In this document: positions 1-12,945 of the stretch, one piece after another
How positions within the stretch are numbered: position 1 is the stretch's first letter
Layout of the letters: every line of letters begins with the position of its first letter
From: Blasia pusilla
Taxonomy: Eukaryota > Marchantiophyta > Marchantiopsida > Blasiales
Length of the DNA: 64,000 bases
Assembly (NCBI GenBank): GCA_050084515.1
Contig: CM114275.1
Span: 10,416,001-10,480,000, forward strand
Direction of reading: 5' to 3'
Program-made: the position numbers and the translations under genes
Notes under the pieces: model-generated
The model's input: only the letters and a program-made list of their open reading frames with translations
The model's database searches: none
What the model was told of the DNA's origin: nothing

Positions 1-309
1 GCCATGAGAGCTGCACCTTCAAAAGTCGGCAGAAATTACTGATCTGCAAAACATAGTAGGAAGTGGGAGTAATTAAGCCCAAAGGCAGATTTCAGTTGTT
101 GAGTCCCCACCAAGCATAGGAAGCATCAAGTCATACATTGTCCATTCTGTAGCAACATATTAAGCGTTCGTAGAAGGAATAACATCCTTCACTGAGGTAT
201 GAGGCCATTGCAATGTTCATCTTAGTGGCCAATATTAAAGTTGATAGTGCACTTTGAAGGGATTTAGAAAATCCAATAAAATGAGGAAATGTAGGGTGAT
301 GTAACTCAC
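1..309 (-). other. 3' flank or last intron of the CCR4-like gene
   Basis: If the GTGAGT at 309-304 (minus strand) is used, this stretch is the start of the last intron. If it is not, the reading frame continues about 55 more residues to a stop at 131. That extension resembles nothing in the family, so the intron reading is preferred. I found no convincing acceptor giving the usual basic C-terminal end within the window. Confidence 0.45.
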
Positions 310-3300
310 AACGAAATTCTGCAAGCAAGGCTATATGGTCTGAAGACCACTCCGGTGAGGGTAGGGCAGTATCCTTTCGCAAACTCTCCTCATCCAGTAG
401 CTCCAGCAACGACTCAACCGCCAACGAATCAGCTGTTGACAATCACAAAATCAGTTCAACTGCAAGAGGAATATTTAAAAAGCTGGTACAAGAACAAGGG
501 GAAAGTTGTTATTTTGACCACCATGAAAGTCTAACCAACCTCAACCAAAAAACCAAGCGGAATATTCACAGCTCTTGCAAACAGAGTTGAAGGAAAAATG
601 AATTGGATGGAGAGCTCTCAGTCAAATCAGGACCACTTGAAAAATGATATGCAAAGAAGAATTGACACAGTTAGTGGAATGTAGGAAGGTAGTTGAATGA
701 TTAATTTCCTAACCAGTGTAAAAGATGTAATCAAGGGTGCCCAGAAAATCCCGGGTACAGTTTGTAAAAAGAGGTTCATTGTTCCCTGAATCTATCCGTC
801 GACGCTGACGCTCTGCACCACCCATTCTAGCAAATGCTGAGTAAGCACTGACCTGCATAACACGCTTTCAACTGTCAGAAGAAAACCTTTCTTCCACAAT
901 TGTCATTCAGCTTATGAAAACTCATCCTCACTTCATGAAATACAAGACCATGATCTACACTGCAAAATTACACGAGAAGAACTGAGGTGTCTTACAATAA
1001 AAGGCAATTATTCTCATCAGACAGACACAATAGAAGGATTTTGAAATCTAAAAAAGTTACGAAACAAAGCATGAAACATCTCATCATGTGGGGGATGCAC
1101 ATAACTTTCCAGGACACCGTAATCAGACTCTTCCTACTTCCAAGTCTCCCATGTAGAATCCTGAGAACTAAATATGCACATCAGTTAATCAAATTACTCC
1201 CACATACTGCAGTCATAAGGAAGTCTTACCAAAGGTAATTGATGGCACAACTTGCTGAAAGGGCGCAAAATCCCAAGAGGGTCTGTGGCCAACTCTGGAT
1301 GAGTTGCTTCTACCCTACCCGTTGCCAGCAATGCATGGGGCGCACTGCCATTTATTCAACAATGGAAAACAAATCAGCTTATTGTATGGACAACTCTGAA
1401 AGTGAGATATAGTCAAGGCGGCTTTCTGAGCTAGATTTTAAAAGATGTCTTGAGAGCAAATGTCATGAGGGGCATGCATATGGGTGTAGGGTCTGAACAA
1501 ACCTTCCTGGCACAGAGTTGAAATCACCAGCAACCAACATTGGAATGTCAGCACTAGCGGCAATTTTCTCGAGTCCTTTTAGTAGCGTGTGCACCTAGGG
1601 ATGACGTACAAGAAAAAAAAGACTCCTCAGAACACAGGAGTGAGAATACAGGCATCCATTCCTCCTACATGCATGAGATTCTACAAAAGAATGAATCATT
1701 ACTAGCTCATGTCTTGAAGACCTACAATCCCTTAAAACTGTGCAATTGTAAGGAAGTTACCTGCCAAAGCTTTACATCCTTGAGCTCTGGGTTTGCATGT
1801 ATATGAGTATTTGCCTGAGATAAAATGCAAGGGAAGTCCACTTTATTTCCCAGCTCAACAGTCATTCCGTAGTGTAATTACTTGTATTGCACTACAATAT
1901 TGCAGGCAAGTCAGAAATGTATGGCATGACATGATATAATTAGATGAATGATACCATAGAGGTGATGAAGGCTGAAACCTAGACAGAATTTTCTGACGGG
2001 AAATGATTTTTCCAACCTTCAGGTAAACATGTGCACCATTTAACTACTTAGTGAACGTTAACTCGGTAGTTCCTTTTAATTTAGATAGTCCAGCTAATGG
2101 ATTGCCACTCATTGAGTAGGCTATACTTTTGGGCTCTCGATATTTTTACAACCACAAAACTACTGTGAGTTTCAATAAAATGTACACCCAATCTTTCTAA
2201 CAAACCTTTTCCTTGCTGCTACGTTCTTCTATAAGCATGATTGATAATAAATAGAAATTTATGAATCAAACCAAACAAGATTTTCATACCACACAGAGCA
2301 GTTGTCGCTTCCCTGAGGGAGGCGCATCTCCACCATGGACAGTATCACGTGCTTCCAGAACTACAATGAGTGCCACATTGTCCTGTAGCAGCAAGATAGA
2401 AATTTGACAGAACAAATCAGCACTCCCGAGCAACAACACACTCTAAGGAAAACATAACTTCAATGGATAAGCTATGATCGCTGAGGAATTTGAGAACTGC
2501 TGGGAGTAGAGCAAACCTTGAGAAGGCGACTAAGAGCAGCCTTCTTTGTAGTGGGTACCAGGGCCTCTGTAAGTGATTGTGCAGCTTTGTTGAACTCCAC
2601 CTAAATAAAAGTAAAAAACAAAACTATATTAAGGCTCTGATTCAGAATATAGAATTAAGAATTACAAGTTGTGCTTAACGTGCATCTGGAAAAGGTTACA
2701 GAGGATGAAGTGGGATAATCTGCAGGGTCATAAAAAAGAAAAGACACTGTGAGAAGCAGAACTTTTCAAAACCGAAAAAAACTGTACCTCATATTTCTTC
2801 ACTAATGAGAAGCGGTCTCGCCGAAAGAAGGTTGCACACCCATCAATTGCATATGCAGTCCCAGTGAAGACCTACAGTTTGGATACAGACAGAATCTGGA
2901 TTAGCCACTGTAAAATGGAGTTCAAAAGTTGTCAACATACTGTATCAATCAAATACATTCCGCCACAGAACCAAACAGCTCCAATTGATAAAAATAATAG
3001 CAGCTCCATCACATGAGAATCAAAGAAGTACCTCTGCAGTCTTCTTTTTATATACAGCAGCGTACCCATGCTTTTCCAATTCAGGAGCAAAAAACTCCTC
3101 GAAGTGATCACTCTGCACCTGCACAGAAAAGCCAGAGTATCAACTTTCAATTACTCTGCCCACTGGATCATCTGGACTTTAGTTGGTCAATTACCATCTC
3201 TACATGGTACTAAATCCGACAACAGCCCTAACTGGCATTGAGTCATTACTTAAAATCAAGGCATCCAACACCATTTGTCGACAACCGTGTAGAAAAGTTG

Positions 3301-5293
3301 ACATTTTCAGAAACTCCATCCAACAGACCCCTCACTAGACAAGATGACTCCTGGCCTAAAACTGCCAAAGACACAATGCTGCTGAAATCACAAAAACCTG
3401 CGTACCTCTTGCAAGCAAAGAATGTCAGCTCGATAACCCAGCACCTCACGAAGCAGATTCTGCTTGCGATAAGCCCATGAAAGTGCCCAAGGAGGGCAAT
3501 AGCTATACATGTCACTCTTGGCATAAAGGTCTGCCAACACATTATATGAAAGCACTGTAAAAGTCCCTGCTGCTGTTGTGCGATTCTCAATTTCGACTGC
3601 CGCCCCATCCATAGAGTTTGCAGATATAAGGCGGCGAGGGGTTGGTGATGGAGCAGGGATAACACGGGATGTCAACACAGTGCTAGCTGGGGCAACACCC
3701 ATCCCCGTGCTTGCATCCACAGCCACACATTCAAACTTCAAAACATGTCCCACATCATCTACTGTTGGTGTGTAGGTCTTCCCTCGACCTACTTCATACC
3801 AGGTTTCCCCACCACCACTTGAATCTGCTAGTCTAGCAGGACTGGCAAATGAAGATCCATTGGTCAAAGCATGAGAAAGTGTTACCACTCCTGCAGTTCC
3901 ATGAATAGAACCTAATGGTCCCCCAGTTCCAAGAACTGCCGACGAAGAGTGATTGAGTCTACCGTAATGCTCATCATCATCAGTTCCATTCTCTCGAGCA
4001 GCTGCAATTGCACGCTGATGCATGGTCCGATGATGTCGCCATGAATCTGCAAAGCACTTTGGTGAGCAGTGGTAGCTCTTGTTCACAGCCAGCTTTTCCT
4101 TGACACATCCCATGCACTGCAGTGTTGCAGGCTCGGATGGGTGGACACTACATACTGCCACCCTCTTGTCACTTTGAATGCGATACCTGCACTCCCCCAC
4201 AAACTATGTTACATGACGCCTATCTCATTGGAAAAATGTTTGTCTCACAGGAGGCCTATGATCCCAACAATCTGAACTACTGGGTTCGTTCAGCCATTCA
4301 ATTTTTTTCTTCTCTGAATCTCTCACTTGAACAACTAATTAACTACGAATATCTGTGACGGACAGAAGCCAGCCAGCACTGAGAAAGACTTACGACTGGA
4401 AAGGTAATAGAAATAACATCTCCAATGGTGAAAATATCTCAATCTTATCAGCTGTAAGCCCTGTGGGATTGATTAAACAAGTGAAAACGGACAGGAGGTG
4501 CAGACAACTCCATGGTAAACTAGGTCCCCTATCTGTGAAAAGCCAGGACAAAATGACCTGTGTGAGGTCAGATAAGAAAGACCCGGGTAATTGATTGGAC
4601 TTAGATTTGATTGGGTTAAACCAGATCCCTGCCCAACCCACGCTCAACCAAGACAAAATCCACCCTGGCAGAACATGGTTCGAGGGAACCGAGGCAATTC
4701 AACTGACAAACAAGATAAATACAGCTAATTGTGTCGACTAAGATGCAATTAGGTAACCCCAAACTCCGTCTTTCGCCGACGAATCCGCTCTGCACTACTT
4801 ACGCTAAACCAAGACAAGATCCAGATTGTAAAATGGTTCAAAGGCGAAGGAGCAGTCGAACTGACGGATAAAAGAGACCCGGCTAATTTCCACGACTTGA
4901 TAAAATTAGGTTAAACCCAAATCCGTGTTAAACATGCGCAAAGGCTCTGCAATCATCGCGTTAAACGATGACAAGATCCAGTCTGGACCCTAAACTAAGC
5001 ATTTTAAAATCCACTAACTAACTGCAGCTGAAAACATCCATTATTCCAAAGAGTGAAGAAAAAAGCCGAAGCGTGAATAAGCTCAGCATCCATTAAATCA
5101 TCCCTGCCCACATCCAGTGCTGGAGAGGTAGATACCATCGACAACGAAGGTAGAACCCATCGACGGGAGCTTGTTCTGGAATATCATCAGTGGTGACGCT
5201 CGCGTCCGGACGGCGCAGCAGCACGTAGGGCGACAGCTCGCAGCCCGCAATCGGGATGTCCGAGGGCAGATGCACTCGCAGCACGCTCAGCAT
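310..5293 (-). CDS. CCR4: CCR4-type poly(A) deadenylase (carbon catabolite repressor 4 homolog), 11 exons, 3' end incomplete
   Basis: Catalytic 3'-5' exonuclease of the CCR4-NOT complex, which shortens mRNA poly(A) tails in the cytoplasm. Coding exons on the minus strand, in order: 5293-5136, 4186-3406, 3118-3032, 2871-2788, 2600-2517, 2382-2290, 1814-1761, 1594-1503, 1344-1230, 852-714, 432-310. All junctions read GT-AG and keep frame. The N-terminus MLSVLRVHLPSDIPI is the plant CCR4a/b start. Exon 2 carries a MYND-like Cys/His cluster (CSVHPSEPATLQCMGC, then YHCSPKCF) and the start of the EEP nuclease domain (TFTVLSYNVLADLY, LCLQEV). Later exons give CATFFRRDRFS, GDFNSVPG, LGTLDYIFYT and SSDHIALLAEFR, so the Glu, Asp/Asn and Asp-His catalytic motifs are present. 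Exons sum to about 603 codons, close to the roughly 602 residues I recall for the Arabidopsis protein. A GTGAGT donor at 309 implies one more tiny exon, probably left of the window; otherwise the frame runs on to a stop at 131. Confidence 0.93.
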
Positions 5294-5981
5294 GCTTTCT
5301 CCTCTACAATCTCTCTATCCGTTATCCTTTTCTGCTCTCCGCTTCTTGCACTCTCACTGTCTTGAATCTCTAGCTGCTTCGTAAGAGGCTCATAAGAGCT
5401 CGGAACAGGAGTGAATGAGCCAACCGGCGGATCCGCCATCAGACGCCCGCCAGCCTTGCCAGCTTTGCTAAAATGCAGCTAGACTGATTATTTCAACTCC
5501 CAAAGGCTTTTTGGCGCGTTATCACCTTTCACAACTTCCACCTGCACACTAATATACAGGGCCACCTCCGACAGTCGTCGCTACTGCTTCCGAAGCAACC
5601 TTTTCGTCCTCCCCCTTGTTCCTGGGTTTCTACCACTCTACTCAACCTTCCATTTCATCGCATCAGAACGTCACCTGCTGCCGAAGTTTCAAGCGACTGC
5701 TAAGGTGCTACATTGGTGACCGTATAAGTTATCTGGTGGAAGACCATGGCTACCGAACCGCAACAGCCGCAAAAAAGTCCTCGTCTATCTCAAAATTATG
5801 TCTTCCTCATTTACCAGTGCCAGCCTTTCAACTTTCAACACTCGCGGCTACCTGTCTCCAAACTCTGACCCTGCCCATACTTCCCATTACATTTCCGCCT
5901 GTCAACCTTCACGCACACTCTAAAACCCCTCTCTCACACCCTGTAACTGGCCCGATAAACCTAACGCTGCAATCTCTATCT

Positions 5982-6010
5982 CCCTCTCTCGCTCTCTCTC
6001 TCTCTCTCTT
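5982..6010. repeat. (CT)n microsatellite
   Basis: Nearly pure CT dinucleotide run with one interruption, 0.7 kb upstream of the CCR4-like start codon. Confidence 0.85.
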
Positions 6011-6089
6011 TCTGTGAGTGTGTGCACTCCCGTCTCTTCCGCCACCACACCCCCTCTCTCTACCACTTACACAGGCACTTCCACACACA

Positions 6090-6091
<2 letters not shown>

Positions 6092-6121
<30 letters not shown>
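6092..6121. repeat. (CT)n microsatellite
   Basis: Pure CT run of about 15 units directly downstream of a CA-rich stretch. On the gene strand it is a GA repeat, common in plant 5' regions. Confidence 0.9.
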
Positions 6122-6124
<3 letters not shown>

Positions 6125-6419
6125 TGAGTGTTGAGAAATGGACAAAACCACCACGCAAGAGGGAAAGCCGGGAACCCGGACGTTCTAACCACAGGATCCC
6201 AAAGGCCAGCCCCCGAATTATTCCGCTCGCTGATGCACTCAACTCAATCCCAATCTGCCTCGAGACAAATTCCCAGTGTGCAGGACAAGAGAGATTGGTG
6301 CGTGCTGCTTTCGTTGGAGGCGCAAATATCCGGATGGATGGTGCTATCATTCACCAGATTCCACCCCGGAGAAACCAGGAGCTGGCTGCAGGGCTCAACT
6401 CTAGACAAGGCTAATTAAC

Positions 6420-6595
6420 CCCTCTCCCTCTCTTTTCTTTTCTTTTGCTGCCAGCTTCCTTTCCTCATCGTCTCCTGTGCCCTCTCCTCTCTTCTCTTCT
6501 CTTCCCTTCCCCTCCCTTCCCTTCCCTCCGCTCTCCTCGCCTCTCCTCTCCTCTCTCCTCTATCCGTCTCCTGCCCCTCAGCCAACTCTGCCCTC
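6420..6595. repeat. pyrimidine-rich low-complexity tract
   Basis: About 175 bp almost entirely C and T, built from TCTCTT, CTTCC and CTCCT variants. Long open frames on both strands here are artefacts of composition. Confidence 0.8.
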
Positions 6596-7697
6596 TGTAC
6601 GGCTCTCTGTGGCCCCCCCTACTTAGGGCACAGGTTGAGTCCTGGGACAGGAAGGAGGCAGACTCGCCCGGTCCAGTGCGCCCGGGCCCGCTGTCCCTAC
6701 TGCGATTATTTGGAGGCACTCCACTCCTTGTGCCGCTGCCACCCTCCAGCTCCCTAAGTTAGGGTTTCCGGACTAGAGTCGGAACGTGGCCCTCTCTCGG
6801 GAGAGTAGCGGTGTTCTGCTATCTCTAGCCTGCGGTGGTGGCAAAGACGAGTCCGTCCAGCTCTGTAACGGAATATGTCTACGGTCTCCTCCAATGAGAC
6901 TCGTACGCTGGGAGTCCGTCTGGGGTTCCAAGAGATTCCGTTACACTCACGGGTGCGGAATCTGGAGCATCCCCGAAATAGTAAGGCCGCCTAGTCTGGC
7001 TGTCTTCGGCCACGAAAGGAAAGACGACGACGCTGCGTGGATCTCAAAACCCCGAGTACGATATATACAGCTTTTCCTTCCGTTTTCCTTTTTCTTTACA
7101 TTCTATGAATTTGACTTCACCCTTTGACCTACGCCGAGGAAAACACACAAAGTTTTGCCCTCCGTTTCCGGATCCTTAGCCGATGAACAGACAGGAAAGG
7201 TGAGGATCCTGGAACATGACGAGGATGACAGCTCCATGTGCCCAGCTCTCAGATGGAAACCCTAAGAGCCCGCCACGTCAGCCCCATACCGCTATATTTG
7301 CTTTATTTACTATTTCTAATCATTCTTTTTTATATTCAATGCTTACAATAATCGACATCGAGGCGCAGTGAAAACCAGTTGCAAAGGCGACTTTATTAAA
7401 GTGCTGCAGCCATATCGTCATTGTCTTCGAAATTCGAGGAGATTCCTCTCTCATTTTATTTATTGGGTTTGTTTCAAGGGAATCCGTTTCACTTTCATGG
7501 ACGTAGGGAGTCTTAGAAAATACTTGTGCCGGTGACATACGTAATTTTTCTTTTTAAATCACCCGATTTTCCAAAAACACAAAAAGTGTTGAGGGGCATA
7601 AAATATTTTTCATAGTTTTTACCGCCTTTACATACACTCGTTCTTTTTTATTCTATTTAACCTATCCACGTGTCCTTCAGACGAGTATAATAATTAA

Positions 7698-7725
7698 CGA
7701 GTAAGGTTCTCGTGCGATGCACGGG
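7698..7725 (-). repeat. Helitron 3' terminus: hairpin plus CTCG end
   Basis: On the minus strand a 7-bp stem with a 3-nt loop (CCCGTGC ATC GCACGAG) is followed by AACCTTA and CTCG, then T. Helitrons end in a short GC-rich hairpin, a spacer of about 10 nt and CTRR, inserted before T. Here the expected CTAG appears mutated to CTCG. It lies just downstream of the helicase C-terminus, as expected. Confidence 0.75.
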
Positions 7726-7828
7726 TGAAATAAGGTAGTATAGATGGAACATTTAGTCAAATTTATCTCATCTCAATAAATCTTTATATACTACATTTCG
7801 TGAGTAGTCACCTTCCTTATTTGAATGT

Positions 7829-9762
7829 TCATCCCTTCCAATAGTAATGTGGATGGAACTTCTCTTTCCTACTCAAGATAATGTTACATACAATTGACCA
7901 TGAAAAAAAAACAAGAGTAGGCAAATAAATGCCAATATTTTGCAAAATTTGACCTTTAGACTTACTAACAGTCATAGCAAAAGCCGGTCTAATAGGGAAT
8001 TCAAACCTACGCAAATCACATGACAACCCGAAATCTTATGCAATCAATGGAATACGTGGAATAAAAACGCAATCTCCAATATTCTTCCCAGTGATAATCT
8101 CAGCATCGATGCAATGTCTCAAGAATCCACAAACCACCAATCTTGTCACGTTTGCTTGTCCATGTGACCTATTCATGTTTCGTAAGAGCATGATTGGTGC
8201 ACCAATCTTCAAACACAAACTACGCGGAGGGAGTCCCGAAGGCAAGCATGTGTTCAAGAATTCAGTTGGGTAGATAGGACTCATCTGCTCGTTTGGAATA
8301 GAGTCGACGTTGAGGTAAATATGCTCTTGTACACAATATGTAATGAATTAGTGAGAAAAGGTAATATTATAACTAAAACTTCCCAAAAACATATTTATAG
8401 AGGTACTGAGGAGAGAAGTAAAAAGGATTACCTCTCCGTGAAATCAAGACATAACATCTGTATTTATGTCGTCAACATCTTTATTTCTTAGAGTCAAAAA
8501 ATCCGTATCTCTTAAGAAATCAATGTCATGGAATCGGCTAGGAAAATTGCCATAGATCAAATCAATAAATCCCATATCTTGTTACTATTGGTAACAATTT
8601 AAGATGGCAAACGTATAAAGTCTTCTCCCAAATGAGGGTACAAAGGTATACGACCCTCTCCCACTTCCAATAACCAATCAACAAAAGCTTGTTGTTCATC
8701 ATGCAAATGACCATCTAACCTTTGAACTCGCATGTTTGTTTTCAACTTCATGACCTTCACATTAGACCAACGAGACGACCTCGTTATCGTGGCTTGGATA
8801 ATTTGCGGCCGATACCCATGACAAACAACAGGTAACACTTGACAAAAATCACCACCAAATACCATAAGTTTTCCACCGAATGGTAATTGTCCTAAATCAT
8901 CCGAAATAACTCCCATGATATCCTGTAAAGTCTAATTCACAACCTCAAAGGCATGACGATGAGCCATATGTCCCTCGTCCCATATAATGAGCATCGCCTC
9001 ACGGATTAAGCGTGCTCCATCACTATGGACTACTAAACTACCAACAAAAAAGAGAAGAAAATTATAGGAGTAATTGGAGTAATAAATTTTGATTTGATGT
9101 ATTCACACAATTAAGGCTACTTAGAATAACGCATGACACTTACTTGCAAGTAGAGTTTTCATGAAGATTAATGGGGATCTGGAAACGCAAATTAGCAATA
9201 TTTCCTCCGTCTAAGAATAGGGAAACTATACCGGATGATGCTATAGCCAAAGCTATGCCTCTTGCGCTCCTTGCACTTGCGATGAGAAGATTATATAAAA
9301 ATGTTTTCCCAGTTTCACCTAGACCATCGATACAAAAAATGCTTCCCCATATTTTGGAGATGGGGGAGCATTTGCGCATATTTCATCAAGCTCATCATAT
9401 ATAGCATCCCATATAATACGTTGTCCCTTGTTTAGACAAGCTTCTCCCAATTGCACTTGCTCAAATGATTCTTCCGTGTTAAATAATAGCTCTTGTTCCT
9501 CCAAATAGGGGTGTGAATGAAGGCTTTCGAAATTAGCTTGGGGCATGCATGGAAAGTCACATAGTCTCTATCCTTGATCTTGTGAATAATAATGTGTGTT
9601 GTAAGCTAGAATAATTGCAAAGAGACGGCGTAGTGAAGAACCTGTACGAATAATGGAAGCTTCTTCAAAGCAAGTGAACACCTCCCTATTATCCTCAAGA
9701 AGTCCCAATTGGATAGCGGCCTCCTTGAATGTTGGACATAATATCCCATGAATAGTTCTCAA
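7829..9762 (-). pseudogene. Helitron PIF1-like helicase domain, degenerate
   Basis: Broken superfamily 1 DNA helicase of the Helitron. Visible pieces in order: Walker A region GLGETGKTFLYNLL near 9310 (consensus GGTGKT altered to GETGKT), Walker B region IIWDEGHMAHRHAFEVVN near 8950, PFGGKLMVFGGDFCQVLPVV near 8830, KTNMR near 8730, GAPIMLLRNMN near 8200 and the C-terminal AFAMTVSKSKGQILQNIGIY near 7950. Several stops and frame changes separate them. Confidence 0.85.
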
Positions 9763-10340
9763 ACATTCTTATATAGTTGCTTCCCGAACATGATGGAGGA
9801 GTAATTTCGACCAATATCGTTCTTCTTCATCTGTGTAAAAGTGAGAAAAAATGAGCTCATGTTACTATCTGGATGAGGGTGGTATATACATAAAATAAAA
9901 TATACATTAAAATAATTTTTAAGACCTTACCTGGATGAGTAAGATATAAGCGATCAATGGAACGGCCACAATCCTGAAAATTTTGTACTCTACAAATCCA
10001 TCATTTTTTACTCCATCAATAAAATGAAGGAAAATCTATATATAGATATTGTCACGCAGTGGAGTCAGATAGATTGGTTGCAAACCATTGGGTCAAAGTT
10101 GTCTCTCTATTTTGTTGCAAAATATCTTCAGGAGCGTCAACATCATTGAAGTAAAGTATTTGTTGCTCCTGAAGATGAACTGCTAATCGCACAATACTTG
10201 GAAGTTCAGCATGTAGAGAAAACTTAAAGAGACGCCAACATGCCTCTAAAGAAAATATCTATCTCGAAAAATAAGAAATCCAATTATTCAAGTAAGGAGA
10301 ATGAACATGATTTTTGAGAAATATAATATAATGCATCACA

Positions 10341-11999
10341 TCAATGAAGTAGCAAAATCATGTCTGACATCAAGATATAACGTTGTCTCATCAACAATGT
10401 CAATTGCATTGGATGTATCCATTTCCTTTGGCAACTTAAATGACACCGCATTAGACCCCTTATAAACATATTTGTATAAGTACTTGACGGTTTACACATT
10501 ATTCGTGATTTCGAGATTAATGTGACAATCGAAGAGGGTGCATAACATAGGATTATATGGCACAATCCAACAATTATCCAATGAATGTTTGCTCTTAATT
10601 ACCGCCCTCCCATTCTCCAATCTATAAAATCACAGTAACAAATCTTGCACATGCCTTCCATTACTACATCATTGTCATATGCCTGGAAATAATAAAGTTA
10701 AGTCAAGATTACAGGATCCTTACCTACGATAGATCTTATAACCATCTTCAGTCTCTATAGTGTTGGCTGCAAAAGCCTTAGGATAGCCTTTTGTACATTT
10801 TTTTGTTTCCTTATCCATAAATGGTGCATTTGGATTTAATGGTCCATATGGCCCCTGAACCATGCAATTAGCAACAGTAGAATACAACCTTGGATGGGTA
10901 GATTGATCAAGGACTTATGCTGAAATAATACGATCATATTCATGAGTGGTACGCGGTTTATCCTCACGTCCTAATATAATAAGAACGTGGACATGCGGCA
11001 AACCTCTTTTTTGGAATTCAACCATATGGATGCATCCAAAAACTCATCCCAATATATGCTTCTTGATGATAAGTCTTAACAACTCCTTCTTTTTCTTCTA
11101 AAAAACCCACACGACCAAATATAGTCGATCCGCACCTGATTGACCAGGTAGTAAGGCTGATGTAATTTCCTCCCACTTTGGATTGCATGTAATGGTTAAA
11201 AAGTAGTATGACTTCTCCAAATGTCTTAAAATTTCCATTGCATCTTGATATAATTGATGCATGTGACGTGGCTCTCCATTAAAAGAAGAAGGTAATATAA
11301 CGCGTCTCCCAAACTTCCGACTATCCACATCATGTCGATGCATGGCATCCTTTACACCTCGATATAATTCAGCCCTCAATTTCTTCTGATTTAAGTGCAC
11401 CTATGATAATCGTTGCATCTCTACAATGGCATAGAGGTTAACCATATATTATTGAGTAAGTCGACCAAATTGCAATAAGCGATTGTCATCTTCGCCTCCA
11501 ATCCGCGTTTAAAATCCAAAACATGCAAATTACAAGGCCGTAACACTCTTTATTTTTCTTTCCTCAACAATGTCACCATCAACTTTGCCCTCATCCATCC
11601 AATCTTCTGAAGGTTCCTCGTCTCTCTCCTCATGAATAATCCGGCCCAATCGTTGGGATTCTCTATGGCCTTGAATCCTCCCAAAGGGTATTCTATGATA
11701 CCAACCGGCTTCACCATACATAAATAGTATAACAAAATTTAGTGGAATATATGCTTCATTAGGTCTGATATACGTCTCACTCCTCCTCCACGTAGTCATA
11801 CAATTATATCACGATGGTCAACATGTTTACTACCATCATCCGGAAAAATAGCTGCAACCTTAGAAGCAGTTGGTAAATTATAACGCTTAGCATCGAGACC
11901 TCTCTTATTTGCCTTGAGGATGATCTGCATATTAAGGTCACTTGCTTCTAATACCATATGACGAATGATCTTCACATATGGGTTGCATTCATATAACAT
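10341..11999 (-). pseudogene. Helitron Rep (HUH endonuclease) middle and C-terminal part, degenerate
   Basis: Minus-strand Rep remains. They begin with MLYECNPYVK, the residues just downstream of the gypsy insertion point. Then come the Helitron N-like motifs SRKFGRRVILPSSF and FLTITCNPKWEEI (11400-11098), an intact HUH motif within RGLPHVHVLIIL (His-Val-His codons at 10987-10995) and the tyrosine motif KYLYKYVYKG (10469-10483). Both catalytic signatures survive although the frame is broken repeatedly. About 9763-10340 holds only further decayed Rep/linker sequence. Confidence 0.85.
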
Positions 12000-12009
12000 G
12001 TCTTGTAGT

Positions 12010-12630
12010 TGTCGTGTGCATACACATCGTTACACAACATACATAGCTGTCATCAAACACACACACGATCCTATGCTAACTCATGGCATCCATAAACAGA
12101 GGCAAGAAGTACCCAAAAATCTTCAATAAAGTAAGATCAAATCTCTCTCACAACACTATAGTTCTCACATGTGTCTCTCAATGTCAAACCAAACCCACTC
12201 TCTTAATGAGAGGCTTGGGTTACACACACAAGGCAAGCAAGACCATAGCTCCATTGCCTCATGCCAAGAGGTTCAACAAAGAGAGAATGAGCTCTGAAGC
12301 TCTCTCTCTCTTGGAGGTATACCCCCTTCCCTCTCCCAAGCCCTCTCAACAGTTACCTATGCTCGAAGGTCACCTCCTTGGCTATTGACCAACTGTAGCG
12401 GGTCAAGGGCCACTTCCCAAAGTGGAAAGTCAACTATCCCCTAACATGGAAATTACCCAAAATAGTAGATATTTTCTATATGGCTCCAAATGAGCCGAAA
12501 CGAAGGAAAAACTTGCTCTCTTAGGTTTCTCGGGGCCTCAACATGTCATCCTCGATCTTATGGGCCTGTCCTCAACTACTTGTGCAGACGCTCTGCTCGA
12601 TCCCACCGATCTATCCTAACAGTCGCGACA
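12010..12630 (-). repeat. gypsy 3' LTR
   Basis: 621 bp, TGTC at the start and GACA at the end on the minus strand. Its upper 500 bp (12131-12630) match 20550-21040 closely, with small indels. Its lower 120 bp (12010-12130) are absent from the 5' copy but are repeated just inside the element at 12631-12765. Confidence 0.7.
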
Positions 12631-12765
12631 GTTATCGTGCGCATACATATCGCTACACAAGATACATCGCTGTCATCGAACACACACACAAACACACACG
12701 ATCCCATGCTAACTCATGGCATCCATACACAGAGGCGAGAAGTACCAAAATATCTCCAATGGCCC
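12631..12765 (-). repeat. partial LTR-end duplicate beside the gypsy 3' LTR
   Basis: About 130 bp resembling 12010-12125 (shared CTAACTCATGGCATCCAT, a CA-rich run and AGAGGC-AGAAGTACC). The two copies flank the 500-bp LTR core. The origin is unclear: internal duplication, LTR recombination, or a mis-set LTR boundary. Confidence 0.65.
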
Positions 12766-12945
12766 CCCTAGTTGGTGGTTAGGTCCTCTAACTCCAGATA
12801 GCCATCTATCCCTACCTACCACGACATACATCTCTAGGACGCTAAGAGCAGAAAGGTCGGGTGTCCATGTGGCCCCATCGCTAGTCACTTTCCTGTCATC
12901 CATGTCACACAAAAAGTCAGAATTGAAATCTACCTAGTATCTCCT

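Larger units (their letters stand above)
5294..7697. promoter_or_regulatory. upstream region of the CCR4-like gene, pyrimidine-rich, no gene recognised
   Basis: The stretch holds the 5' flank and probable 5' UTR of the minus-strand CCR4-like gene. It has long CT-rich runs on the plus strand (GA-rich in the direction of that gene). Open frames here, such as 6022-6414, come from low-complexity sequence and match no family I know. No second promoter or gene could be identified. Confidence 0.4.

Noticed and set aside
6445-6762. Open frames on both strands in the CT-rich block
   Set aside because: They arise from low-complexity pyrimidine sequence; translations are Pro/Ser/Leu or Arg/Glu/Gly runs.
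12490-12937. Plus-strand frames of 73-93 residues
   Set aside because: They lie in the gypsy LTR and adjacent repeats and read through CA-rich sequence.
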